Origin: Chloroflexota bacterium
Lineage (GTDB): Bacteria > Chloroflexota > Anaerolineae > Caldilineales > Caldilineaceae
Length of the DNA stretch: 20,814 bases
Direction: 5' to 3'
Assembly: GCA_003577005.1 (NCBI GenBank)
Contig: QEUW01000120.1
Location: forward strand, 1-20,814
Positions 7,759-15,451 of this stretch are shown piece by piece. The number at the start of each line of letters is the position of its first letter. Position 1 is the first letter of the stretch. The position numbers and the translations under genes are program-made. Under the pieces are notes generated by a model, which saw nothing but the letters and a program-made list of their open reading frames with translations, was not told the origin of the DNA and did no database searches.

Positions 7759-7791
7759 CTTCTTCAGCAGCGTTTGTGTTATGATACGTAG
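7759..7791 (+). pseudogene. Severed 3' end of the ATPase gene
   Basis: In the frame that enters the element as DGYFL, the sequence after the right terminal repeat reads on for ten residues (ending RLCYDT) to TAG at 7789-7791. Joined to 3079-4396 it gives a protein of about 450 aa. The join is inferred from the element boundaries. Confidence 0.5.
7777..7785 (+). promoter_or_regulatory. Extended -10 promoter candidate before the YjbR-like gene
   Basis: TGTTATGAT is a TGn extended -10 with TATGAT, about 80 bases before ATG 7867. No good -35 is present. Confidence 0.3.
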
Positions 7792-7866
7792 CAAGGAATA
7801 GAGTGGAAAAGTGAGGGATCGACTCCCACCCTGCACTTGGATCATCCAGCGGAAACGGGCTGGCCA

Positions 7867-8256
7867 ATGGCAGACTTAACCGATCTTTATAGAATTGCCC
7901 TGTCCCTTCCTGAGACGACCCAAGAAGAGGGACGCATTGCCTTTGCGGTGATGAACAAAGGCAAACCCAAGGGAATTGCCTGGATGTGGCTGGAACGGGT
8001 CGATCCGAAAAAGGCGCGCGTCCCCAACCCAGAGGTGATTGCCATCCGCGTGCGCAATACCCTGGAGAAGGAGCTGCTGATTGAGGCCCAGCCTACCAAG
8101 TTCTTCACCGAACCCCACTACAACGGTTTCCCGGCCATCCTCGTGCGGCTGGCCGGCGTTGAGGTGGACGAACTTGAGATGCTGCTCACCAATGCCTGGC
8201 GTTGCCAGGCGCCGCCTGCGCTGGTGAAACGCTTTGAGCAGCAACGCGAGGCGTAG
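7867..8256 (+). CDS. MmcQ/YjbR family protein
   Basis: 129 aa from ATG 7867 (MADLTDLYRIALSLPETTQE). A TTG start at 7837 would add ten residues without family likeness, so I prefer the ATG, although neither start has a strong Shine-Dalgarno. The opening ALSLPETTQE, the central VIAIRV strand, the EPHYNGFPAILVRL segment and the C-terminal LLTNAWRCQAPPALVKRF are typical of MmcQ/YjbR proteins, which have a double-wing CyaY-like fold and no settled function. It is cytoplasmic and stands alone, just downstream of the transposon and convergent with the leftward genes that follow. Confidence 0.85.
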   Translation: MADLTDLYRIALSLPETTQEEGRIAFAVMNKGKPKGIAWMWLERVDPKKARVPNPEVIAIRVRNTLEKELLIEAQPTKFFTEPHYNGFPAILVRLAGVEVDELEMLLTNAWRCQAPPALVKRFEQQREA

Positions 8257-8308
8257 GTCGCTGCTATATTGACTAGAGCTTACCTGAATCAGGCAAAAGG
8301 ATGCTATG

Positions 8309-8480
8309 CTATGCAGATACTTGCCCCCAGTTTGCCCTGGTCGCCCGGCGGAGGAGACGCAGCCAATTCTCGCCCATGATGGCGCCGATCGCCTCGTCAT
8401 CATAGCCCCAGTCCGCCAAGGCATCGCTCAAGCGGGGCAGGTCGGCAATGGTATCCAACTCGGCTGGTACTGATTCCGCT
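8309..8480 (-). pseudogene. C-terminal fragment of an M19 (membrane-type) dipeptidase
   Basis: The frame reads PAELDTIADLPRLSDALADW, then GYDDEAIGAIMGENWLRLLRR, and stops at 8309. This is the typical end of peptidase family M19 (DLPRL..AL...GY..E.I..I.G.NWLR). The catalytic barrel is absent; the sequence upstream of 8480 abruptly becomes the DinB fragment. The two pieces are in different frames, so no sensible fusion protein results. Confidence 0.75.
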
Positions 8481-8636
8481 GCCCCCCACGGGCACGGATG
8501 CTTCCTCAGCGGAGACCGTCGCCAGCGTCTCAAATAGGGAGGTGCCTTTGTCAAGGAAATAGCCATGCACGTGGTCAAAGACTTCATCAAGTAGGTTATA
8601 GAGTGCCTGGGTAAAATGCTCGGTCTGAATTTGCAT
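8481..8636 (-). pseudogene. DinB-family N-terminal fragment
   Basis: ATG 8636 opens MQIQTEHFTQALYNLLDEVF and continues through HGYFLDKGTSLFETLATVS to VPVGG. There it leaves DinB homology at the junction with the M19 fragment; the frame runs on through unrelated sequence to a stop near 8400. It is a near copy of the first 53 residues of the intact DinB gene at 14975-15451. The metal-binding C-terminal HTAYHLGE segment is missing, so it cannot be functional as a DinB enzyme. It follows the DUF417 gene by 23 bases and may still be transcribed. Confidence 0.85.
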
Positions 8637-8652
8637 AGACAGGGTTCTCCTT
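8481..8652. repeat. 172-bp direct repeat, copy 1
   Basis: Aligns without gaps to 15290-15461 with about eight mismatches by eye (about 95% identity). It covers the DinB 5' end and its ribosome site (AAGGAGAA on the minus strand). Same orientation as copy 2, 6.8 kb away. Confidence 0.9.
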
Positions 8653-8659
8653 TGCTCGT

Positions 8660-9142
8660 TCAAGCTGTTCGGTCGTGCGCCGCGGCCAGTGCCTCTGCCG
8701 CCGTGACCAAGGCGGCGCCTAACAAGAAGATGTCCTTGAGTAGGAAACCGTTGAAGGGGTGGAGGGGCGAGAGCGCGCCGGGCGTCGTGAACAGAAACGA
8801 GAGGGTCACCAGGAAGATGCCGGTCGACCCCAGGCTGGCATATCCCGACACCCGCGGCCACCAGCGCCGGGTGGCAATCAGCGCCCCCGCCGCGATCTCG
8901 ATGACGCCGAACAGGGCAGACGTGCCCATCGTCCCCAAGAGCGGATAGAGCCAGCCCAGAAGTGGGCTGCTTGAGACCAAGGGCTGGATGCCTTCGGCCT
9001 CGAAGGCAAAGAACTTGAGGCCCCCGTACATCAAAAGCAAGAAGATCAGGCCATAGCGCAGCACGCCTATTCCAACCGCGCCGATCCGCTGCACCCGTCG
9101 CTCCTCTGCCGCAATGGATGCGGACATCATCGTGGTCATCAT
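8660..9142 (-). CDS. DUF417 (YkgB/RclC-like) membrane protein
   Basis: 160 aa. After a polar N-terminus (MMTTMMSASIAAEERRVQRI) there are about four hydrophobic segments: YGLIFLLLMYGGLKF, the ALFGVIEIAAGALIA region, STGIFLVTLSFLFTT and IFLLGAALVTAAEALAAA. Family hallmarks are KFFAFEAEGIQPLVSSSPLL and FLLKDIFLLG. In Escherichia coli the relative RclC belongs to the reactive-chlorine resistance operon; the molecular function is unknown. A GAGGAGG ribosome site lies just before ATG 9142, inside the gap and end of the DUF1579 gene (9 bases between the genes), so the two are an operon. A truncated second copy lies at 19177-19290. Confidence 0.9.
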   Translation of the reverse strand: MMTTMMSASIAAEERRVQRIGAVGIGVLRYGLIFLLLMYGGLKFFAFEAEGIQPLVSSSPLLGWLYPLLGTMGTSALFGVIEIAAGALIATRRWWPRVSGYASLGSTGIFLVTLSFLFTTPGALSPLHPFNGFLLKDIFLLGAALVTAAEALAAAHDRTA

Positions 9143-9151
9143 CGTCCTCCT

Positions 9152-9664
9152 CTACTGGACTCTGGTATACGTGTTGTCCATCCAATGCCGCCAAACCCCG
9201 TCGCTGTCACGCAACTCCCAGACAAAGGTGATCGCGCCGTCCGGGTTGACCTGCACCTTGCCGTCCGCGTCCAGCCCAATCGTGAAGCGGGCAGGGCCGG
9301 TAAAGGTCAGCTTGCCGTCAGAAACCATGCCTTGATAGCGGTTGCCCTTGTCTGTATACGGGCCGTTGTTGCTGAAGAAAATAATATGGAACTTGTCGGC
9401 CTCCGCATCATAGCCCCAGTAGTTAACCCCCGTTTGTGGCGCGCTGTCACCGAAAATGGTCTGGTAGGTCTGTACCAGAAAGTAACCGCCGTCCAGCCAG
9501 TCGAAGGTTTCACTGCTCGTGACCGGACCGGCAGGCCCGGCGAGACTCTCCTCCGTCCAGCCCGTTACTTGCCAGGTGCCGAGCAAGGGCTCTAGCCGCC
9601 GCAGTTCAGGATCGGGCGCCGGGGGTTGATACGCTACTTGATTGGTTGGATTGTGCTCCGCCAT
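9152..9664 (-). CDS. DUF1579-like protein (lipocalin-type fold likely)
   Basis: 170 aa, no signal peptide. LRRLEPLLGTWQVTGWTEES near the start, WLDGGYFLVQTYQ, then GYDAEADKFHIIFFSNNGPY and a closing TFVWELRDSDGVWRHWMDNT fit the DUF1579 group, which alternates beta strands around a GTW motif. Function is unknown. An excellent ribosome site (AGGAGGAA) precedes ATG 9664. It is the first gene of a leftward operon with DUF417 and the DinB fragment. This class of gene often accompanies ECF sigma/DGPF clusters, as here, but I found no ECF42 promoter directly upstream of it. Confidence 0.82.
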   Translation of the reverse strand: MAEHNPTNQVAYQPPAPDPELRRLEPLLGTWQVTGWTEESLAGPAGPVTSSETFDWLDGGYFLVQTYQTIFGDSAPQTGVNYWGYDAEADKFHIIFFSNNGPYTDKGNRYQGMVSDGKLTFTGPARFTIGLDADGKVQVNPDGAITFVWELRDSDGVWRHWMDNTYTRVQ

Positions 9665-9863
9665 GAGGATTCCTCCTGAAATTGAACGATCTCACTGCAT
9701 GCTGTTTTCTCGGTGATGTAGGTGAACTCAGGCCATGCTGATCAAGACGGTGTTGTCTTGCTCCCGGGCCCAATTACCACTCGGTTCGGAATTGCCGGAT
9801 GGCAAGTGAGGCCCCTAAGCACGACCTAACCTTGCGAACTGTGTCGCTGTGCCATGCTAGTAC
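9665..9863. other. Upstream region of the DUF1579 operon
   Basis: Apart from the AGGAGGAA ribosome site next to 9664, I see no clear promoter. The minus-strand frame of the reductase remnant runs through to a stop at 9774, but the stretch below 9864 has no homology I recognise. Confidence 0.35.
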
Positions 9864-10130
9864 CTCGCGCCGCGGATTGGTAGGCCAGCAGACGACGCCC
9901 GAACCGAACGACCTGGCGTCCACCAGACTGAGGGTTGCCGTGTACCCCTCTGGAAGGAGACGTTGGCGGCGGCCCAGCCCCAGCGGATAGACCAAGAGCT
10001 GAGATTGATCAACCAGATCATGCTGCATTAGCGTGCCGATCAACCTGCCACTGCTGTGGACAAAGATGTGCTAACCCGGCGGCAGCTTCAGCTTGGTAAT
10101 TTGGTCCGGAATGTCCGTATAAGACAGGCT
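9864..10130 (-). pseudogene. C-terminal remnant of a RibD/DHFR-type reductase, in frame behind the SDR gene
   Basis: Codons for QITKLKLPPG, then TAG (10071-10073), then HIFVHSSGRLIGTLMQHDLV, LLVYPLGLGRRQRLLPEG and LVDARSFGSGVV lie in one frame. This is the usual C-terminal half of a RibD C-terminal domain (dihydrofolate-reductase-like) protein: LK..PG.DI.VHGSG.L...L..H.LVDE...LVYP..LG.G.RL. The NADPH-binding N-terminal half is missing and replaced by the SDR gene. The TAG stands where a Lys or Gln codon is expected. It is not functional. Confidence 0.75.
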
Positions 10131-10931
10131 AGACCTGCTGTCGCTTGACGAACTCACACGGTCAGCCAGGAACTCCTCCCAGGTCCGTCGGCCCACAGCT
10201 TGCCCGGGGGCCAGGTTGGCGCCGGCTCGGACCGCGCCTGCGGCCTTGCCCGGCAGCCAGACCGGAATCATCGGCCGGCACCGGTGGCTGGCCCGCAGGT
10301 AGCCACGGAGCAGCTCACCCATGCTGTACACCTTCGGACCGGCCATGTCGGGCGCAAGCCCGGCCGGCGAGCCAAGCGCCAGCTCGACGAGCCGGGCTGC
10401 CACCTCGCCGGCGTCCACCGGCTGGAACCGGAACCTGGCCGGGATCGGTATCACCGGCAGCCTGGCCATCTGCTGTGCTGTCGTCAGGATCAGGTCGTGG
10501 AACTGGGTGGCGCGCAGCGTTGTCCACGGCAGGCCGGAGCCGGCCACCACGCGCTCGGCGTCCCGCTTGGCCGCAAAGTAGCCGAACATGGCGCGGTCGA
10601 TGCCGCTGACGACTGGGATGCGGTCGGCGCCGACGACCGCGATGTACACCGGGTGCCGCGCCCCGGCCCGCAACGCTGCCCGCACCAGATTGCGGGTCTT
10701 CACTTCATCGCCCTGGGCGCTACCCGCAAGATGCATGATGGTCTCGACGCCGTCCACGGCGCTTTCGAGCCCCTCGCCGGTGGTCAGATCGCCCCTCATG
10801 AACTCGATGCGGTCCCCAGACTCGTGGATGCGCCGGCTAAGTATTCGCACCTGACCGCCGGCCTCCTGCAAGCGTGGCACGACGAGGCGCCCGAGCGTGC
10901 CCGTGCCGCCGGTAACCAGAATTTGTTGCAT
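10071..10931 (-). CDS. NmrA-like short-chain dehydrogenase/NAD(P)-binding protein with a reductase-derived tail
   Basis: 286 aa from ATG 10931, which has a GAGGTG ribosome site; an upstream ATG at 10970 adds 13 unlike residues. The Rossmann motif is LVTGGTGTLG (5-14), followed by RGDLTTGEGLESAVDGVETI, the atypical-SDR pattern. GLPWTTLRATQFHDLI and GRRTWEEFLADRV are typical of NmrA-like SDRs. It probably senses or uses NAD(P)H. The final 20 or so residues (SYTDIPDQITKLKLPPG) belong to the reductase remnant downstream, so the natural C-terminus was lost in a fusion. It is divergent from the MalT-like regulator, which is a likely controller. Confidence 0.87.
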   Translation of the reverse strand: MQQILVTGGTGTLGRLVVPRLQEAGGQVRILSRRIHESGDRIEFMRGDLTTGEGLESAVDGVETIMHLAGSAQGDEVKTRNLVRAALRAGARHPVYIAVVGADRIPVVSGIDRAMFGYFAAKRDAERVVAGSGLPWTTLRATQFHDLILTTAQQMARLPVIPIPARFRFQPVDAGEVAARLVELALGSPAGLAPDMAGPKVYSMGELLRGYLRASHRCRPMIPVWLPGKAAGAVRAGANLAPGQAVGRRTWEEFLADRVSSSSDSRSSLSYTDIPDQITKLKLPPG

Positions 10932-10956
10932 GGCCCACCTCTGCTGTACAGTCTCA

Positions 10957-10965
10957 TGGTATAAT
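10957..10965 (+). promoter_or_regulatory. Extended -10 promoter for the MalT-like regulator
   Basis: TGGTATAAT combines a TGn extension with a perfect TATAAT. There is no recognisable -35, as expected for extended -10 promoters. It predicts a start near 10972 and a 5' leader of about 118 bases containing the hairpin at 11030-11049. Confidence 0.5.
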
Positions 10966-11029
10966 GGCAACGATTGTGTTAGCTTTACTCTCGCTGCGAC
11001 CCGAGTCTAGCGCCCAACCGGACCAGCGT

Positions 11030-11049
11030 CGCCTATCCAAAGGTAGGCG
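11030..11049 (+). repeat. Inverted repeat in the leader of the MalT-like gene
   Basis: CGCCTA (11030-11035) and TAGGCG (11044-11049) flank TCCAAAGG; CC/GG inside can also pair around a one-base bulge. It is 40 bases before the GTG start, either an RNA hairpin or a regulator site. No T-run follows, so it is not a terminator. Confidence 0.4.
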
Positions 11050-11089
11050 GTCAGGTTAGGTCTGTGACGGACGGTCGCTGCCGGGGATA

Positions 11090-13774
11090 GTGAGTAGGCC
11101 GATGGCTGCAGGCACCGTCTCCTCGCTGGTCGAGCAGTATCCCCTGCTGGTCACCAAGCTCTCCATCCCCAACCTGGAGCTCGAGCTGGTCGCCCGGCCC
11201 CACTTGCTAGCGCGGCTCCATCAGGCCGTGGCGCGCCCGTTGGTCGTCGTGGCTGCACCGGCTGGGTGGGGCAAGACCACCCTACTCGCCGCTTGGGTGA
11301 GGCAGGCGGGACAGCCCGTCGCCTGGCTCTCGTTGGACGAGGGGGACAACGAGCTGGCGCGCTTCTGGTTACATCTTATCGCTGCCTTGCAGCAGATCCG
11401 CCCCGGGGTGGGCGAGGCGGCGCTGGTCTGGTTTTACGCCCGAGAGGCGCCGCCGGTCGAGGCGCGCCTGGCCCTGTTGATCAATGACCTCGCCCTGGCG
11501 GACGAGACGTTTGTGCTCGTACTCGACGATTATCACTATGTCCACTCACCTGCCATCCACGCTTCGCTGGTCTTCTTTGTCGAGCATCCCCCTCCTAATG
11601 TTCATCTCATCCTGACCAGCCGGTCTGAGCTACCGCTGCCGATCGCACGCTGGCGCGCCCGTCGGCGGCTGGTAGAATTCGATAGCCATGACCTGCGCTT
11701 CTCGGTCGAGGAATGTGCCGAGTTCTTGCATGTGATGGGCCTGCCGCTCACGCCTGAACAGCGTGATGCGTTCCTGGCGCGCACAGAAGGGTGGGTCACC
11801 GGTCTGCAGCTAATTGCCCTGGCGCTACAAGACCGCTCAAATCCGGACGGGTTTATCGCCGGCCTTGGTGCTCGCAGCCGCTACATCGCAGACTACCTCA
11901 GCCAAGAGGTGCTGGCCCGACAGCCACCGACTATCCAGGAGTTCCTGATTAGGACCTCAGTGTTGGAGCGCTTGTCGGCGGAGCTGTGCGAGGCGGTCAC
12001 AGGTAGAGGTGATAGCCAGCACATGCTGGAGCTGTTGGAGCGGCTCAAGCTGTTCATCATCGCGCTGGACGAGGAGCGCCGCTGGTTCCGCTACCATTCC
12101 CTGTTTCGGGACTTCCTGCGCAGCCAATTAGGACGAAGCAGACCGGAAATCACCGGCGAGCTGCACCGGCGTGCGGCGCAGTGGTATGCAGCCAACGGGC
12201 TGCCCCACGATGCGGTGTCCCATGCGCTGGCGGCGCAGGACTATGAGTTGGCGGGGCGAATTACGCTGGAGAATGCCAACGAACTGTGGCGGCGGCAGGA
12301 ACAACTGAGTTTGCGCGTCTGGCTGGAGGCGCTGCCCCTTGCGCTGCGCGAGCGCCACCCGGACGTGTGCCTGTTCCACGCCTGGTCGTTGTTCAGCACC
12401 CTCAGGATCGACGAGATACTGTCTTTGCTGGCGCGTGCGGAAGCGCTGCTCACCGATGGCGCGCTGCCACTCGCGAATTTCTCGACTGATGAGCTACGCG
12501 GCATTCTGGCCACCATTCAGGCCGCGGTCACGGTTGTGCAGCAGGACCTGGGTGCTACAGCCGAGTTTGCTCAGGCGGCGCTTACCCAGTTGCCCCCTGA
12601 GCAAAAGGATTGGCGCTATGCGGCGCTGGTTGGGGCTGGCCTTGCTCACCATTACCACAATGACACAGATGCCGCCGTGCTTGCCTTCACAGAAGCCTTC
12701 GCAGAAGCGGTTGCATTTAAGCGCGGGACGGGAGACTTCTATGGTAGGGCGTTTGCCGCGAGCTGGCTGGCCAGACTGTACGTCGTTCAGGGACGACTGT
12801 ATCAGGCGAAGGAGGTTTATGAGGAAGCACTGGCGTTGGTGACCGGGCAGACTGGCAAGCTATTGCCCACCGCTGCCTGGACGCTCAGTGGGCTGGGGGA
12901 GCTGTATTTCCAGTGGAATGACTTAGCGCTGGCCGAGGAGTATTTTCACAAGAGCCTGGCCCTATCCGCCCGGCCCACTCCAGCTACGGCACCCCCCTAC
13001 CTGGCCCTGGCGCGCCTGGCACAAGCGCGCGGCGACCCTCGCTCGGCCAAGGCGTTTCTCACCGAGGCGGTCCGGCTGGCAGAGCGCGCAAATCTACCCT
13101 CCTATCGGAGGGAGGTAACGCTGTGCCGGATGTGGCTGGCGCTTCGGCAAGGGGAGCATAAGGCCACCTTGGCGAAGTGGATTCACGAACAGGGCCTGGA
13201 GTTGGCGCAACCAAGCCCGTCGCGCGAGGCAGAGTACGTGATGGCCGCACGGATTCTTATCACGCTTCAGGAGTATCGTGGAGCACTAGAATTGATTGAG
13301 AAACTACTGGTGTTGGCGGAGGCGGGCGGGCGCGGCGGGGTGGTCATTGAGTTACTCATCCTCCAGGCGCTGGCGCTGCAACGACAAGCGGAGTCTGAAC
13401 CGGCCATGGCTACCTTGCAGCAAGCGCTCGCGCGAGCTGAGCCGGAGCGGTACGTGCGCCTTTTCGTTGATGAGGGCGACGCGATGCTCCGGCTCTTGCG
13501 GCTGTTGGTGGCGCGTGCGGGTGCGACCGACTACACAGCCAGGTTGTTGAGCGCTTTCACCAGGCAGGAGGACTCCCCCGATGCGCTAAACGACCGGGAG
13601 TCGGAGATCCTGCGCCTGCTGGCGACGGGGATGAGCAACCGTGAGATTGCCGAATCCCTGGTCATTACCGTGGGCACTGTCAAGTGGCACACCAATCACA
13701 TCTATAGCAAGCTCGGCGTGAAGAACCGCAGCCAGGCCGTAGCCAAAGCTCGAGAATTCCGGTTACTCGACTGA
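11090..13774 (+). CDS. MalT-like LuxR-family ATP-dependent transcriptional regulator (LAL type)
   Basis: 894 aa. The N-terminal STAND-type NTPase has Walker A APAGWGKTT (56-64) and Walker B FVLVLDDYH (141-149), with LILTSRSELPLPIARWRAR as the following sensor region. A helical TPR-like middle (about 400-800) has GLGELYFQWNDLALAEEYF and similar repeats. A C-terminal LuxR HTH (about 830-894) contains LNDRESEILRLLATGMSNRE and VGTVKWHTNHIYSKLGVKNR. Such proteins bind ATP and an inducer, then activate transcription. The start is GTG 11090; ATG 11102 is an in-frame alternative. It is divergent from the SDR gene, 158 bases apart, and probably acts on it or on itself. The inducer is unknown. Confidence 0.93.
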   Translation: MSRPMAAGTVSSLVEQYPLLVTKLSIPNLELELVARPHLLARLHQAVARPLVVVAAPAGWGKTTLLAAWVRQAGQPVAWLSLDEGDNELARFWLHLIAALQQIRPGVGEAALVWFYAREAPPVEARLALLINDLALADETFVLVLDDYHYVHSPAIHASLVFFVEHPPPNVHLILTSRSELPLPIARWRARRRLVEFDSHDLRFSVEECAEFLHVMGLPLTPEQRDAFLARTEGWVTGLQLIALALQDRSNPDGFIAGLGARSRYIADYLSQEVLARQPPTIQEFLIRTSVLERLSAELCEAVTGRGDSQHMLELLERLKLFIIALDEERRWFRYHSLFRDFLRSQLGRSRPEITGELHRRAAQWYAANGLPHDAVSHALAAQDYELAGRITLENANELWRRQEQLSLRVWLEALPLALRERHPDVCLFHAWSLFSTLRIDEILSLLARAEALLTDGALPLANFSTDELRGILATIQAAVTVVQQDLGATAEFAQAALTQLPPEQKDWRYAALVGAGLAHHYHNDTDAAVLAFTEAFAEAVAFKRGTGDFYGRAFAASWLARLYVVQGRLYQAKEVYEEALALVTGQTGKLLPTAAWTLSGLGELYFQWNDLALAEEYFHKSLALSARPTPATAPPYLALARLAQARGDPRSAKAFLTEAVRLAERANLPSYRREVTLCRMWLALRQGEHKATLAKWIHEQGLELAQPSPSREAEYVMAARILITLQEYRGALELIEKLLVLAEAGGRGGVVIELLILQALALQRQAESEPAMATLQQALARAEPERYVRLFVDEGDAMLRLLRLLVARAGATDYTARLLSAFTRQEDSPDALNDRESEILRLLATGMSNREIAESLVITVGTVKWHTNHIYSKLGVKNRSQAVAKAREFRLLD

Positions 13775-13843
13775 CATGATGGAACACCCAGTATCTACTT
13801 TGGCGGCTGAACGAGAGCTTGCGAGGACGGGTGCTGTTTCGGG

Positions 13844-13873
13844 GCCGGGCGGACTTTCGCTATAGCTCCCGGC
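13844..13873. repeat. Weak hairpin between convergent genes
   Basis: GCCGGG (13844-13849) and CCCGGC (13868-13873) can pair across an 18-base loop. The site lies between the convergent regulator and YceI genes, where a bidirectional terminator would be useful, but there is no T-run. Confidence 0.2.
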
Positions 13874-13886
13874 ATTTCCGCGAACG

Positions 13887-14444
13887 TTACGCCGTAACGG
13901 CCTCCGCAACCGGCTCCTCGACGGGCTTGGTCACTTCCAACTCAATACTGATCTTGACCTCGTCGCCGACGACCACGCCGCCGGTCTCGATCGCCATATT
14001 CCAATTCAGATTCCACTCTTTGCGGTTGATCTTGGTTTCGCCATGAAAGCCGGCGCTGACAAAGGGACCAAACGGGCTGCGCACCTGACCTTCATAGGTC
14101 ACATCCACCGCCACTTCGCGACTGATGCCGCGGATCGTCAAATCGCCAATGAGCCTGGCGTGGGTACGGTCGATGCGCTGCACGCGCTTGCTGCGGAAGG
14201 TGATATAGGGATAGCTGGCTGCATCCAGAAAATCAGGGGAGCACAGATGCGCATCGCGATCCGCCAGCTTGGTGTTGATGCTGTTGGCATCGATCTGCAC
14301 AAAAACGGTCGAATTTTCGGGGTTTGCCTCGTCGAGATGGACCTCTGCCGTCCACTTATCGAACTGGCCGCGGGCGTTGGTCACCATCATGTGGCGCACC
14401 GAAAACTGTATCAACGAATGAGTGTAGTCAACTTGCCAGGACAT
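13887..14444 (-). CDS. YceI-family protein
   Basis: 185 aa. The start MSWQVDYTHSLIQFSVRHMM matches the YceI pattern (W.ID..HS.I.F.V.H), followed by LIGDLTIRGISREVAVDVTY and FGAGFHGETKINRKEWNLNW-like strands (here SAGFHGETKINRKEWNLNW). YceI proteins have a lipocalin-like barrel that binds isoprenoid or similar lipids. No signal peptide is present, so this one is cytoplasmic. The C-terminus is a short acidic, Pro/Val/Ala-rich tail. A GGGAGG ribosome site precedes ATG 14444. It is monocistronic as far as visible, with the MITE-like element 100 bases upstream. Confidence 0.93.
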   Translation of the reverse strand: MSWQVDYTHSLIQFSVRHMMVTNARGQFDKWTAEVHLDEANPENSTVFVQIDANSINTKLADRDAHLCSPDFLDAASYPYITFRSKRVQRIDRTHARLIGDLTIRGISREVAVDVTYEGQVRSPFGPFVSAGFHGETKINRKEWNLNWNMAIETGGVVVGDEVKISIELEVTKPVEEPVAEAVTA

Positions 14445-14546
14445 TTGTATGCCTCCCTATTGCTTGATATTGGTTTCTTGCCATCGGGGCGGGCCGGCTC
14501 CGGCATTCGTTGCCCGTCCGGCTCGCTCATCTTGTGTCGTACTTGA

Positions 14547-14754
14547 TGTCACAGTAGATCCAAAATTCAGGCGTACCAGTGGGAACGGGCGGTGATTCAG
14601 GACCATCAGGTGTTGACAAACCGTCCTCTACCGTCGAACTCGGTGATTCGCACCAGCGGTGGAGGTGCTCTTCTGACAGTCGTTATGTCAATTCTGCTGA
14701 CCAGTTGCCCGATGCCTGCCAGTGTAATCTTCGAGATTTGGATCTACTGTGACA
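14547..14754. mobile_element. 208-bp MITE-like element with perfect 18-bp terminal inverted repeats
   Basis: TGTCACAGTAGATCCAAA (14547-14564) is exactly reverse-complemented at 14737-14754. No coding sequence lies inside. Its ends differ from those of the element at 2706-2876, so a different transposase must be involved. I see no clear target duplication. It sits in the upstream region of the YceI gene and may affect that promoter. Confidence 0.65.
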
Positions 14755-14974
14755 GGCTGAAAATCCATAAAGGCGGCCATGTTCAACAGCTTACTGGCGC
14801 TCAACCGCACTCTCCAGCCGAGGCGAACCCGTACCAACTCTTGCGTATCGCCCAGTACAGCCTACAAGCACCAACGGAAGTGAAACGCAAGGACAGCGGC
14901 CATTTCCTCAGCCGATCGGGAACTATCGACGGTATAAACCGCTAGACCCCTCGTAATGATTGCTTGAGTTTGGC
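14755..14974. other. Intergenic region, nothing recognised
   Basis: 220 bases between the MITE-like element and the DinB stop. No gene, promoter or strong hairpin that I can support. Confidence 0.4.
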
Positions 14975-15451
14975 TCACGGTTTGCGTGTGCAGAGCGCCT
15001 GCCGAATCTCACCCAGGTGATACGCCGTATGCACCACCGTCGCGATGACGTCGCCGATGGACTGTTCGTTCGACCACGCCGGCATATCGGCAAGCAAGGC
15101 CCGAATGCCGTCGTAGGCTGCGCGCAGCCGTCCCTGAATCGCTGCCCATTCGTCTGGACTGACGGCGGAGGTGGTGCGCCAGATCTCCCCCCAATCCACC
15201 TGCTCGTAGGTGCCGCTGCGCACGTTACGATCCACCACTTCAAGGTAGAAGGCTGTGTGCTTGACCTGCGCCGCCAGCGTCGCGCACTTGCCCCCCACGG
15301 GCACGGATGCTTCCTCAGCGGAGACCGTCGCCAGCGTCTCGAACATGGAGGTGCCTTTGTCGAGGAAATAGCCATGCACGTGGTCAAAGACTTCATCAAG
15401 TAGGTTATAGAGTGCCTGGGTAAAATGCTCGGTCTGAATTTGAGTAGACAT
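14975..15451 (-). CDS. DinB-family putative metalloenzyme
   Basis: 158 aa, starting MSTQIQTEHFTQALYNLLDE. DinB-superfamily proteins are four-helix bundles with a His triad binding a divalent metal. Candidate ligands are a His in EVFDHVHGYFLD and the two in VVHTAYHLGEIRQAL near the C-terminus. Members include thiol-dependent detoxification S-transferases; the substrate here is unknown. A short AAGGAGAA ribosome site precedes ATG 15451. The gene follows the ECF42 sigma gene by 54 bases on the same strand, so it is the third gene of the DGPF-sigma-DinB operon. Its first 53 codons are duplicated at 8481-8636. Confidence 0.88.
   Translation of the reverse strand: MSTQIQTEHFTQALYNLLDEVFDHVHGYFLDKGTSMFETLATVSAEEASVPVGGKCATLAAQVKHTAFYLEVVDRNVRSGTYEQVDWGEIWRTTSAVSPDEWAAIQGRLRAAYDGIRALLADMPAWSNEQSIGDVIATVVHTAYHLGEIRQALCTRKP

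Noticed and set aside
8400..9194. 264-codon minus-strand ORF spanning DUF417 and the DinB fragment
   Set aside because: Only its last part (from 8636) is DinB; the first part is out of frame with the clear DUF417 protein.
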